This document shows positions 17,699-28,540 of a DNA stretch of 64,000 nucleotides, piece after piece. The DNA lies in NCBI GenBank assembly GCA_014529385.2, contig CM043967.1, forward strand, positions 7,842,501 to 7,906,500, written 5' to 3'. Under the pieces are notes generated by a model. That model worked only from the letters and a program-made list of their open reading frames with translations. It was not told the origin of the DNA and made no database searches. How positions within the stretch are numbered: position 1 is the first letter of the stretch; each line of letters begins with the position of its first letter. The translations under genes were made by a program, and so were the position numbers. The DNA is from Adiantum capillus-veneris (Eukaryota > Streptophyta > Polypodiopsida > Polypodiales > Pteridaceae).

Positions 17699-18315
17699 CC
17701 TTTTCGTTCTTTATACTGTGATTGCGTTGCTGCCATCTGGTTCTTCCGGGGTTGTTGAGCAAATGCTACCACCTGTTGTTCTTGTGCATGCTGAATTTTG
17801 ACTGCATCCACATTCCAATCTATCTGCACATTATACTCTTTTTGCCAAGGTTGTCCCAACAACATGGGGTGTTGTGTGCTTTCATCCTCAACCACATAAA
17901 ACTTGTGTGGGTAAATATATTGATGTATTTGTACATGCAATATAGTCCAGCCCAATGTTTTCAGCGAATGTGATGTATTACTTTTCAGGTCTTGTGGGGT
18001 AGGATGTAGTTGATCTTTGGGCTTGAGTTGTTTGTATAATCTGTAAGAGATCAAATTTGCTTGAGCTCCAGAATCAAGCAATGCCGTCGACTCAACTTGA
18101 TTGCTACCCACTTTTACTGCAATTATTGGCTCCGTTGTGTCTTCACCAAAATTCGTTAGTCGAATAGCATTTATTCGCAAAGGTGATCCACATTGTTGTT
18201 GTTGTCGTAGAAGCCTTCTTTTTGCAATGCGTTCTTTTGCTTTTGCTTGGGCTTCTTCTTGTACCCTCTGTTTCTCCTTCATCCGTTGTTTTTCTTGATG
18301 TATTTGTTGAAGCAT
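17611..18315 (-). pseudogene. Second retropepsin-like domain (PR2) after integrase, E2
   Basis: 234-codon ORF directly behind the integrase C-terminus in the same frame, separated only by a TAG (18318-18316). Residues 1-40 are a Lys/Glu/Gln-rich helix. Residues about 62-168 look like a retropepsin: ALLDSGAQANLIS with catalytic Asp at residue 81, then a flap-like part, and MLLGQPW as the ILG-type end. In E3 the same block is fused to integrase with no stop. This is separate from the usual protease (PR1, 22800-22540). A second aspartic protease downstream of integrase is unusual for Ty3 elements; it could process the extra C-terminal or ORF3 products, or be a degenerate binding domain. Confidence 0.75.
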
Positions 18316-18318
18316 ATC

Positions 18319-19860
18319 CTATGTTAGTGGTAAATGATACTTTTTTAATCGACACTCACTAATCCAATTTGGCATTTCTTCCCCTGCTAATGTAGCAAGT
18401 TTGACAGATCCACTTTGTGATAAGTCACTAATCACAAAGGGTCCCATCCCTCGGTTTTTAAGTTTCTTGGCATGTTGCTTTAAGGTATAAATAAGTACAT
18501 AATCACCTATTTTGAACTCTTTCGTGCGCACATGCTTGTCAAAAAACTCTTTTTGTCTTCTCTTTTTAGCATAGATCGAAGCTACAACTCTCAATCAAAG
18601 TTCGTCTAGATTTTCAAGATCATCTATTCTTGAAGAGAGCTCATGCCCTGTCCATTCTAAGCGTTTCGCTACTCGTAGAGTTGGAATTAAAAACTCTATG
18701 GGTAATATAACGTTTAAGCCAAACACCATGTTGTACGGTGTCGTTTCGATTGATGTTTTGTAAGCTACCCTGTATGCCCATAGTGTTGAGTGTAACTGCT
18801 GATCCCAGTCTGTCCTTGACTTTGATACAATTTAGTTAGAACAGTGCATAGTGTTTTATTTGTGGCCTCAGCTTGTCCATTTTCATGTGGATGATATGGA
18901 GCAGATTTTCTATGTATGACCATGAATTCCTCTAGCAGATATTCAACGACTTCATTAAGAAAATGTGTTTCTCGATCACTGACAATTTCTATTGGTAATC
19001 CCTATCGTACAAAGATATTCTCATATAAAATTGTGCAGTGGTCCTTGCGTCTGCTTTTTGTGTTGCCTTGGCTTCCACCCATTTTGTGAGATAGTCCGTA
19101 GCCACAATGATATATTGGGTATGGGTGCGATATGCAGGGGGTGAAATAGGCCCCACAAAATCAATGCCCCATTTTGCAAATTCCCTTGCTCCCATCATTG
19201 GCCATAGTGGCATCTCATCACTCTTTATCGGGACCTTGGTGCGCTGACATGCGTCACAACGCTTTACAAACTCCTCAGCATCCATATGCAATGTAGACCA
19301 CCATATTCCTGCGGCGGTTAAGACAATTTTTGCCATCTTATCGCTGCCTGAAAAATGGCCTCCACTTATTCCTCCATGCACGTGTTCTAGAATCAACAAG
19401 TATTCACTTTCACTTGCACAGATTCTAAGTTGATTATCCTTTCCTCGCTTATAGAGTTGATTCCCAATTAGATTAAAGTCGCGAGCCTCCAGCTATATAG
19501 CCCTTTTTCGCGCTTTTGTTATGTTTTCAAGAAATGTCCTTGTTGTTAAGAAATCAATGATATATTGACTCCATGCAGGTGCAATGTTTACCTGAAACAA
19601 TGTCGCGTGATCCACCGGTCGTTTGACACTACATATAATACAATTGTTAACATACGCATGTGTGTAAGCATACATAGTTGGCCAATAAACTCCTAATTGT
19701 TTCAATTGTTGGTGTGTTTTCATTGTTGGAACAATGAAATGCACAATCCTGGACGTGTGCTTCTTCAAGATAACACTCGAATTCCTCCGGATTTATACAT
19801 AATCGTAGAATTTGGTATGAGTCTAGATGATACAGTCGTCCTGCAATCAACTGGAAGTTT
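18319..19860 (-). pseudogene. E2 integrase with two H2C2 zinc domains, broken
   Basis: Zinc domain a: EEAHVQDCAFH (H-x6-H) near 19,760, then LGVYWPTMY and NNCIICS (C-x2-C) after a frameshift. Zinc domain b: LEHVHGGISGGHF (H-x6-H) near 19,370 and KRCDACQRTK (C-x2-C). The catalytic core follows with DFVGPI (first D), a second D near 18,990 (SDRETHF) and the E in NGQAE near 18,870. The C-terminal part (18594-18319) has EFKIGDYVLIYTLKQHAKKLK and ends CRLKKYHLPLT before a TAG. Frameshifts near 19,700 and 18,995 and stops around 18,600-18,800 make it inactive. Two tandem zinc domains are also present in E3. Confidence 0.8.
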
Positions 19861-20006
19861 TTTGTTTGTTGTCAAATTGTTTGTTGTTTGGATCTGTCTT
19901 CCTTGTTATTAAATATACCTCCAAAGGAAAGAATGCTAACAATTTTCTGAAACCATTTGGGTATCATTTCAATATTGAAAAGATAAAGCATCAGGTATGT
20001 CATCAT

Positions 20007-20420
20007 CTACTCCTTCAGGAGCTTCCCCGTTTTGCAGCCTTGAAAGATGATCCGCCCGTAGATAGTTTTTCCCTTTTTGACCACCACTGTGAAGTCAAAC
20101 TCTAGCAATATAATAAACCAACGTACAATTCTCCCAGTATTGCATGGTTTATTTACTAGATATAAAAGAGCTTGATGATCTGTGAAGAACACAGATTTGT
20201 TTGCGAGCAAATAATGCCGAAATTTCTTTACAACATAAATCATCCCTAACCCCTCTCTTTCAGTGGTTGTGTAGTTCTTTTCTGCACTATTTAGCTGTCG
20301 GCTTGCATAGCAAACTGGGAAATCCATTGTTCCATCTCCAGGTTGAGCCAGAATACTCCCAATTGCATATGCAGATGCATCGATGTGAACATGGAATATC
20401 TTTTTCCAATCTAGTGCTTT
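20007..20420 (-). pseudogene. E2 RNase H domain
   Basis: Contains FPVCYASRQLNSAEKNYTTTEREGLGMIY, shown here as the region 20327-20230, the Ty3-type RNase H core with its catalytic Glu, then HQALLYLVNKPCNTGRIVRW. The first Asp region (FHVHIDASAYAIG type) is in the preceding frame near 20,390. A frameshift near 20,330-20,420 separates it from RT. It would degrade the RNA of the RNA/DNA hybrid during reverse transcription. Confidence 0.8.
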
Positions 20421-21330
20421 AAGTACAGGTGCTGATACAAGGTTTTCCTTAAGCTTTTGGAATGAAGTTTCAACTCCTCAGTCCAGTCGAAACTGACTAA
20501 TAAGCGATACAGAGGTTGTGCAATGACTGCATACATATATATCAATCTTCGATAATATTCGTAGTGTCCCATGAAGGATTGTACTTGTTTGGCATTAATA
20601 GGCCTGGGCAAGTCTACTATGACTTTGATTTTGTCTAGGTTAGTGGTTATGCCATTTCTTGAGACAATATTTCCTAAGATGCGGCGTTGCCTAACCATAA
20701 AAATGCACTTTTCCGGGCTAAGACAGATTCAATATGTTCTGCACTTCTCAAATACCTTTTGTAAATGGTCAATATGTTCTTCTCGTAGAAGAGAGTGGAC
20801 ACAGAGATCATCCATATATATTCTAAGAATATTCTCAGGTATTCTTTGTTCACGCATGAGTTATTAACCTTTGGAAGGTAGTTGGGGCATTGGTTAAGCC
20901 AAAAGGCATAACTCTATATGCATATATTCCCCATTCTGTGGCAAACGCTGTTTTGTGTTGATCCTCTATTGCAATTTCCAGTTGGTTACACCCTGAAAAT
21001 CCATCTAGAAAGGAATAAGCCCGTTTCCCAGCCACCCTCTCAAGTACATGTTCTGTGATCGGCAAGGATAATTATCCCTTATGGTGGCTGTATTTACTTT
21101 TTTGAGGTTCACACACACACAGATTTTCGTTCTTTTTTGGGGACAACCACAATGGGTGACACCCAATCTGTATGTTCGATTTCATAGATGAATTCAGCAT
21201 CCATCAGCTTGTCAATCTCCTCTTTGATTCATTTAGCAAATGTGTCATTATATGTGTAAGGACGCTGTTTGCTAGGTTTGGCATCTGATTTCAACGGAAT
21301 TGTATGTTGGCATATCGATGGATCAACTCC
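20411..21330 (-). pseudogene. E2 reverse transcriptase, broken
   Basis: Pieces in order: QRPYTYNDTFAK with a TGA at the next Arg codon (near 21,227); EEIDKLMDAEFIYEIEHTDWVSPIVVVPK; LERVAGKRAYSFLDGFSG (21065-20990); TEWGIYAYRVMPFGLTNAPTTFQR; the catalytic YMDD at 20807-20818; and the connection part from 20698 (GNIVSRNGITTNLDKI). Several frameshifts separate them. The motifs belong to the Ty3/gypsy RT family. E3 has the same region almost unbroken but with an altered YMDD motif. Confidence 0.85.
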
Positions 21331-22153
21331 TTTGAGGTCTTTGTAGGACCATGCAAACACATCTTTATACTTCTTGAGAAGTTGTGTTAGCAGTTCTTCT
21401 TCTTCAGGCTCTAAATCAGTTGCGATATAGACCAGCTGAGGCTTTTCACCTGGCGTAGTGAGGTCTATCCGTTTTGCATTTTCCGGCCCATCGTAAGATT
21501 CTTGGTTTATTATTTCCCTAACTGGTGGTGTCCTTATCATTTTTCTGTCCTGGATGGTGAATTTTCGATAGTGGGATGGTACATTCATGTTTCCTTTTTC
21601 TGACTCCTCCTTACCATCACTTTCTCCCTCAGTAGTCCATACCTCTCGTAATGACCGTTTTAGTTCTTGGTATTTCCTTTTACGCTCCATTTTGGTCCAC
21701 TCTGGGTCTTTTGTTTCCTGTTTTGATTGTGGAGATTTTTTTTGATTTTGTTTCTATTTTAGCCTTCCGTGCTTGTTTTATTTCCTCTTGCGTTCCTTCC
21801 CTTCGAACTTTTGAGAATCTTCCTGATATTTGGTCTTTTACACAATCCTTTGCTTTGACAAGCATTAGATAGTGCGTTTTATCTTTCATCCTGGGCATCA
21901 GGTTCTCTCTAATTTTGTTTACTGCTCTTTTTTTTCTATATTGTTCCTGGCGTCTAGGGTGCTGATTGGCAAAATCATAAAACTTGATATTCGCTGTTTT
22001 CTCCCCACGCTCGCTTGAGCTGTCTGAACACTCGTTATTTGCATCGTTATTTACCTCCAGAGTCTCAGAGGAGTTATAAAACTCTTCCTGTTTTGGTGGG
22101 TCTACAATCTCATCTCCTGCTGGTATAAGGCTTACCATGTAATAGGGTAGCAC
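21229..22153 (-). pseudogene. Protease-RT linker region of E2 pol
   Basis: Two overlapping ORFs (22153-21680 and 21690-21229) in different frames span the segment between protease 1 and RT. The first is acidic and Lys-rich, low complexity, with DQISGRFSKV. The second has SHYRKFTIQDRK and EEELLTQLLKKYKDVFAWSYKDLKGVDP, the conserved stretch just before RT in plant Ty3 elements. E3 carries the same linker (40813-39681). No enzymatic domain is visible. Confidence 0.7.
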
Positions 22154-23305
22154 ATCATATTTGTCGTTGGGCTATCTGTAATGATACAAACATCCAATGT
22201 TGCTAGTATGTGTTCCCATTCCAGAGGTTCTAAGGCATCTTCAGGAAAAGGTTCCGGAATATAATCCTTGTCCTCAATAGCCCTTTCTAAGACACACTCC
22301 TCTCTTTTTAGGCTCCCACAATGTGAAGCTCCACACATCCATAGCTCTTTCTTTTGCCCTAACCATGCTGAGAGTTCAAACCCTGCCAATGTAGCTGAAT
22401 CAAACTCTTCCACTGGTGTCTGGTTCACATCTTTGTAACTATGGTCTTTTATGTGTATTTTGGTTGTAGTCTCGCCATGTCTGAGGTATATGTGGTCGTA
22501 ACCCCAATCCTGGACCATCTTTAATTGTCTCATGAATGGTCTTCCCAAGATGATCTCGTAATTGCTCTTTTTGTCGAAATCGACTATTGCAAATGTATGC
22601 TCATACTCGATTCCGCACGAGGTGACAATTACTTTTTCTAAAAGTCCTAGAGGCTTTTCCATGAACCCATCTGCCAGTTGCAATTTCATTCTGGTAGCTC
22701 TCAAAGCCGATTTTCCCCATTTTTTTTCAGATTTCCTTGGTGACGATAGCGACTCCTGCTCCACTGTCAAGAATAGCTTTGAAAACTACTCCTTGGAATT
22801 CTACTGGTAATGTGGTATTTCCATCTTCTCCCTTGCAATATTCTCCAAACTTGTTTGAAGGTACTGGCCTATTAGTTAGTTGAGGCTTGTCCAATTCTCT
22901 GATCCCTTCTTGAAGCTTCGAGGTGGGGTCTTTTACTCCAAATTTTTCTAAACATTTGCCTACGATGGTCCACATGTTTGGTCGTAACCTCAGGAGTTCT
23001 GCTAATGTGATTGTGCATGCTACAGGGGTGGACAATAACTCAATCAACCCTCGTGAATCCATCACTCTGTTAGAAGAAAGTCTTTGAGATGGGATTGCTC
23101 TCACCTCAGACTTGGATTCATACTCCCCTAGGTAAGAGGGTAGAGTTTTTAGCGAGTCTAGTTGGCTGTGCCCCAAACTAATTGATCCCTGGTCTCCCCC
23201 TTGTGAATGCATATCAAAGTTCAATTGTGATTTTGCCTCAAATTCTTCAATGGGAGGTAAGATCTCATTTTTCTCTTTTCTCGTGCTATTCATTTGGTAG
23301 CTCAC
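22132..23305 (-). pseudogene. E2 protease 1 (canonical retropepsin)
   Basis: ILDSGAGVAIVTKEI places the catalytic Asp near 22766; the domain continues in the next frame through KLQLADGFMEKPLGLLEK to EIILGRPFMRQLKMVQDWG (about 22540). This is the standard position between gag and RT. The upstream part (23305-22830) is a linker with MWTIVGKCLEKFGVKDP, also found in E3. A frameshift at about 22,740 divides the domain. It would cleave the Gag-Pol polyprotein. Confidence 0.85.
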
Positions 23306-23332
23306 CCTGTTAGCTTCGTTGGCATCACGGAT

Positions 23333-23950
23333 TTACTTCCACAGGTCATCTAGACCGTTACAATCCTTACCCATTTCTACCAATGTTATAGGCTGGAAAC
23401 CATCAATTGTCTCATCTGTTGTATTTGACACTATGATAGGTTCTCTCCTAGACTCAAAGGAAGTAGTGAGTCTCTCCTTTGTGTCTAGTTGATTCTCTAA
23501 GGTTGGTTTGATAGGGGTTGGAGCTGGTACTTTGTGCCAACTAGCAGGTTTACCAAGCGGGTTTTCTATCAAGGATTGGGCTATTTCAATCATCTTTTGA
23601 CACATTTCCAACCTTTGTTTTTCTATTTCTGCATCTGGATAAGTCATCCATCTTTGCTCTTGGGTTTGGTTGTTTTTAAGTCTGGCTTCGTATGCTTTCA
23701 AAAGTGCGTCTAACTGCTCATTTACCTTTTTTGCTAACACTGATCCTCCTGATCCTGCACTTTTTGGTTCTACTATTTCCTTGGGCCTTATGGTTGCCGC
23801 CGTGTGTGAGCTTAGACTAGTTAGATCCTCTAACCGCTCTAATCTATCCTTTGTGTGTTTTAACTCCTCGGCTAGAGCCGTTTGCTCTCGTTCTCTCGTG
23901 GCTTTCATACGTGCCTTTCTAGCTTTCCAAGTGCTTCTCTGATTTTTCAT
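23333..23950 (-). CDS. E2 coiled-coil segment between Gag and protease
   Basis: 205-codon ORF, highly charged. A helix rich in Lys/Arg/Glu (AKARMKATREREQTALAEEL pattern, residues about 10-45) predicts a coiled coil. Residues about 85-135 contain LDALLKAYEARLKNNQTQEQRWMTYP and EIEKQRLEMCQ. The same unit in E3 (42261-41641) shares QRWMTYP and EIEKQRLEMC, so it is a constant part of this family. It may be the C-terminal end of Gag or a spacer before the protease. Function unknown. Confidence 0.65.
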   Translation of the reverse strand: MKNQRSTWKARKARMKATREREQTALAEELKHTKDRLERLEDLTSLSSHTAATIRPKEIVEPKSAGSGGSVLAKKVNEQLDALLKAYEARLKNNQTQEQRWMTYPDAEIEKQRLEMCQKMIEIAQSLIENPLGKPASWHKVPAPTPIKPTLENQLDTKERLTTSFESRREPIIVSNTTDETIDGFQPITLVEMGKDCNGLDDLWK

Positions 23951-24119
23951 TTCTTAACTTGGGGCATCGGTTTTTGGCTCTTCAATTATGGGTTCATTCG
24001 TCATTCTTTGAGCTTGGACTCGTGTCACTACCTGAATAGGTATTACTGTCTCGTTTTTTGATCCTCCAATGGAAGGCACTGCTTCCAGCATGTTCAAGGT
24101 AGTTTTTGCTCCTTTGCTC

Positions 24120-26747
24120 GAGTTCTTAGGGCAATCAGGAATCAAATGAGTAATTCCACACTCGGTGCAATATGCGTTGACTCTAATGATTTCATTATGA
24201 GGACAGTCTCTTAGCTAATGGTCTCCACCACACTTGTAGCAGGGTCCCTTAGGCTGTTGAGGTGCTCCTAGAGCTCCTCTTTGTTGGTATGCATGTCTCT
24301 GCCCGCCCATGCCCCCGTTGGCTATGAACAACAATGTTCGTTCATCCAAGCTATATCTTCCTTCTCCTGCTGCCTGTGCAGCTATTGGTGGTCCTGCACT
24401 TCTCATCATGCTCCAAGGTTCTGGAGTTGGGGGTTCTTCCGGTGGATAATAGACAGGATTTGCAGCATATCCATTGGGATCTTCATAATATGCATGCATA
24501 GGCACCAAAGCCTTCTCCTCCGGTTCATTTACTATTGGTGTGTATCTTATGCCGACTGGTCGTAATCTTGGGAGGGGTGGTTGCTGCCCCAACACTGGTT
24601 GTGGTCTTTCTACAGCTACAGGTCCTGGTAGGTTGCCTGCTTGATACCTAGGCATCGATGGAAGTTGAGGAGATGCTACCTGAGCCTGGGGAGCATAAGG
24701 TCGTTCTCTCACATATCCCTTGTTATAATAACATTCCTCCGTCACATGGTTTGTCCATTTTTGTTCAATAGCACACCACTTTGGCTATTTAGCCTGAGGT
24801 TTGGCATACAAGTTAATCTTTTTTAGCACTTCCTCTACAAGCTGCTCCTGGCTTACATCTATTTTTTCTTTCGGTGCTGTCTTAGCGGATTTACTTCCAC
24901 TTTGTTTGTGAGGATGAATCGTCGTCAAGATCCTTGAATTCACCCTCTTTGTAGACCGCACAATTGTCTACAAGGTAAAGAGCCTCCTTAGTTAACTCAT
25001 TTAACGTCGTGCTCCTCTTCATATGTAAGTCATTCTGGAGATCTGCATTCCTCAATCCTTGAATAAATATAAGCATAAGTCTGGACTGAGTTAGCAGTTC
25101 TTCCATAGGGCAGAACTTAACATATTTTTTTAATCATTGGGTTGCCTTTTGCACAGACTCCCCTTCTTTCTGCTTGAATTTATGGATTTGTGAGACTGTA
25201 TTATGAGCTATCCCCCTTTGTGAGAATTCCTCAATAAACTCGTCAAACACCTCCTCCATAGTATCAAAGTCTCTATGCTCCACAAAGTCAAACCAAGTAG
25301 TAGCATCCTCCTCTAGGGTCACTCCAAACCCTGTAAATTGGGTAGGGAAGTCTAACACCAGTCTAACACCTCTTCAGCTCTAATTACACGCACAAAGGCT
25401 GCTACATGATCCCTAGGATCTATGTTTTCCGTGTATTTCTTGTTTACCCATTGTTGCACCTGAGAAGGTCTAATTCTACGATGGTCTACAAATCTCATCA
25501 TTGGTTCTCCTTATCCTACTCGATATACCTCCTCTGACCTTTGGTGGTGGGAGTTTCCTCTCCCAGTGGTGCTCCTAAGCCATAATTTCTGACGGTTTTT
25601 GCAAGAGATGGTTCATCTCTTCGAACTCGTTCTATGGGTTGTCTTCCAGGCTCTGTTGACCCTTGAGTTTTTGGCTTACTCTCGCCTTGATACCGTGAAT
25701 AGAGTGGTGGTTCTTGTAAATCCCTTAGCCTCGTGCGGCTGGATAACCATCTCGGTTTTGGTCTTGTTCTAATGTTGCACTTTGTCGGAGCCATGCCTGT
25801 AATGATGGTTGGGTTGCTGGTTGGTTTTGGTAGTTGAACGTTTGTTGTCGGTTAGAATGTGAGGTAGCGTCGTACTCTTTTGAAAATGGATTTGTCGACT
25901 TGCTAGGGGTGTAGGTGACCCTTGGCACTTCTTCGGGGGCATACGTTGATGTTTCTGGAACTGTTGCCTTTTCTACCTCCTCTGGAAGAATATGTTTGTA
26001 TTCTCGCCCGTACCTATTAACAAAAATGACATCCTTCCCCATAGCAATTTCATAAGAGAATAAGTAAAGAACCTTGTCTTTGCTTAATTCATTTGGGTAG
26101 GGTTATTTGCATCGAAAATAAGAGACTACTCCCTCGCTCTCATGCTTGTAAATTCCCACATTCTCATTATAGGTAGAGACCCTGGTTGTTTTCTTATCAT
26201 ACATAAAAAGGGCTCCGGGTTGATCAATGTTTGGAGGCTGTTCTTGAGTTTTTGAAACCATTTTTCCTTTTGCCACGTTATCTCCATATCTGTTGTAATC
26301 CTCAAGGTTACTAACTATCAGATAGTGGTTCCCCTTTTCGTCTCGGAATCTATCTCCATCATCATAGACTCGAATTATCTCCAGTCTTTGAGCAAGTCTT
26401 TCTTCAATACAAATATACTTGCGTCCTCGATAGTCAGAATAAACTAGGGCTCCCCTCAAATTTGTTCCTTCTAAGAAGATTATAGTGAACTTGGAATCGT
26501 TCAAAGGATTTTGGGAGGTGCTTGCTCCTAGCATTGGTCCTTCATCGGAGAAACCTCCTGGCTATTGACTACGCATCATGAAGAAGGACTTATTGGATGA
26601 AGTGTCAGTATCACTACCCTCCTCAATGATCGGTGCTAGTGGATATAGCCTTGCCTGAGTTACGCTCTCCTTGGTGGAAACTAAGCTACCCTGATCACCT
26701 GCCACCTTTTGATCTCTAAGAATGTGTCTTCCTGATCTTAAATTCAT
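24120..26747 (-). pseudogene. gag: E2 gag, broken
   Basis: Start chosen at the MNLRSG codon, because E3 begins MYLRSG at the same place. Pieces: an N-terminal region with LEGTNLRGALVYSDYRGRKYI (26534-26103); a Pro/Thr/Ser-rich part with YTPSKSTNPFS; a core with TGFGVTLEEDATTWFDF (25358-25134) and IQGLRNADLQNDLHMKRSTTL (25106-24891), the Ty3 gag signature; then a Pro/Gly/Ala-rich part. Two zinc knuckles follow: CYKCGGDH near 24,240, where a TAG replaces the next Trp, and CTECGITHLIPDC at 24168-24131. Both have C-x2-C-x3-H-x4-C spacing, one residue shorter than usual. Many frameshifts and stops. The encoded protein would form the particle shell. Confidence 0.8.
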
Positions 26748-28522
26748 CAAACTTAGCAATGCAATTTATCACAAATCCAACCACGCACCTGGTAAAGGAT
26801 CCGTTTTCGCACAACTTCTTGCTTATCCGCTGAATATACCTGTACACAAGCGTTTAATTTCGGCAATCGAATCAAAGCATTTAACTGCTATAAGTGGTCT
26901 TAGTAATGATTGGTATAATTGGAGGGTCAAACTCCACCATACTATATTTTATACACTTCGGATGTTCTTGATTAGGTCTGCTAATCTGGAACTGTACTTC
27001 CCTCGAATGTTGGTCAATTTACATGGAAAGTCTTAATTCCGTCTTTGCTCCGTCAAAAGGTCAAACAAGGTCCAATTTCACTTCTGAAAGAAGTTCTGGA
27101 ACTCTTAAGTCAATTGGAACATCACTCTATGACCTCAGTCAGCTTTTCTCTTCACTAAGCCGCTGTAGACATCCTACGCGTAGGATGCCTCTTGCTCTGT
27201 TTTTCCTGGAGTTTGCACTATAGATTCCCCTTGATGTGTTGAGTCCACAGCTGCTTTTAATTTTTGATTTGGGCACCTATAAGCTGGTCAATTGATCAAA
27301 AATTTGTTCCAGCAGCCTGTTGTTGGTCTGACCAGTCAAATCAACTCCAATTTGGACTAGGAGGCTTGCCTCAGGCTATACAACACCCTGCTATGCCTAC
27401 AGTCAGTTTTTGGCTTCAATTTCATGCATTAGACATTCTACACGTAGCATGTCTAACTTCTCAAAATGGCTTCAAATTAACACCACAGACTCCCCTCAAG
27501 GGGCTTGTCACTTTGGTATGCTCAAAGCTGGGTTTGGAGTGCTAAATCACACAGAACATATCCTATGTGTAGGATGTCTATATGGTCTGTTTGACCCCAA
27601 ACTTGAGCCGCAGCTTCCCCTTGATGTCAGCAACCCAATGCTATGCTTAGATTTTAGTTTGGATTTCAAAAGATCCCAATTTTAGCTATCCTAGCCCTTT
27701 TCAGTCAAAGATGTTAAATTCTGCTTAGAACCCAATTTTCTCACCCAATTGAGATGAAACCTTTCTCAGACACTCAATAAATCATGCAGATCATGCTCAT
27801 GCATCCATCCTATGGTTTTGGTCTTAAAACAATGCCTTGGCACAATTTGGGTAGGATGTCTGGCAATTTCCTTTCTATTTGGCCTTATCCTGTCAAGATA
27901 TGGTCAAGCTTCCACTTTCCAGGTGAAAATAGGGTAAAACCTACCTTCTAAACACACTAAAATTTCCACCAGAACACCCTGTAGAGATCCTACGCGTAGG
28001 ATGTCTCCTGGTTTAAATTTACTTTTTTCCTGACAAAAGTATTCCTTATGATCTGCAGCTCTCTCAGAAACACTTACAAAAACTTTTGAACTTCACTTCA
28101 GATTTCAAACACTCTTTTCCGTTCTTTACAACCTTTTGATGAGCCTAACAACAATTATAACATGCATGAAGTGCTCAGATCATAAATCATCATGTCCTAG
28201 TTACCCTACTCCTACTCATCATGTGAGATGGTGATATTGGTGTCTCGGTTGCTTCCTGGCCTCTGCGGACTCTCAAGCTCTCCTTCCACCGCCTCTACCA
28301 CTCCAACTCCTACTCTCTACACCACAACTCAAATGATACCTAAAACTATCTAAGTCTACCTAAGTCGAAGGATCTAGGCTAGACACTCACTCCGTAGACT
28401 CCTCCTAAGACCTAGAGAGTCCTCCACCCTCTGATCTTATCGAAATGTAAAACGTAACTCTGGCAAGCCAGAGAATCCCTATCCTCAAGGACTAGTCTCG
28501 GTCACCTACCTAGGGTTTTCGT
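26748..28522 (-). other. 5' leader of E2 between PBS and gag
   Basis: About 1.8 kb with no convincing ORF. It carries the palindrome array (27167-28006). Directly after the PBS is a donor-like CCCTAGGTAGGTGACC, so the leader may include an intron; no clear acceptor was found. The 28007-28522 part is CT-rich with no other signal. Confidence 0.5.
27167..28006. repeat. Palindrome array in E2 leader
   Basis: Half-site AGACATCCTACG plus its complement. Copies: 27167-27190 (one mismatch), 27431-27454 and 27556-27579 (degenerate, CpG changes at the centre), a half-site ending at 27861 (GTAGGATGTCT), and 27983-28006 (one mismatch). Compared with E1, one base of the half-site changes from A to C, with the matching change in the other arm. 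Confidence 0.85.
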
Positions 28523-28540
28523 CCCTGGCAACGGCGCCAA
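28523..28540 (-). other. E2 primer-binding site
   Basis: The minus strand reads TTGGCGCCGTTGCCAGGG directly after the LTR. This is the TGGCGCC-type PBS (Asp tRNA) of many plant Tat/Athila-like elements. Confidence 0.85.

Noticed and set aside
27167-28006. Rho-independent terminators
   Set aside because: Eukaryotic sequence; the dyads have no loop and no T-run.
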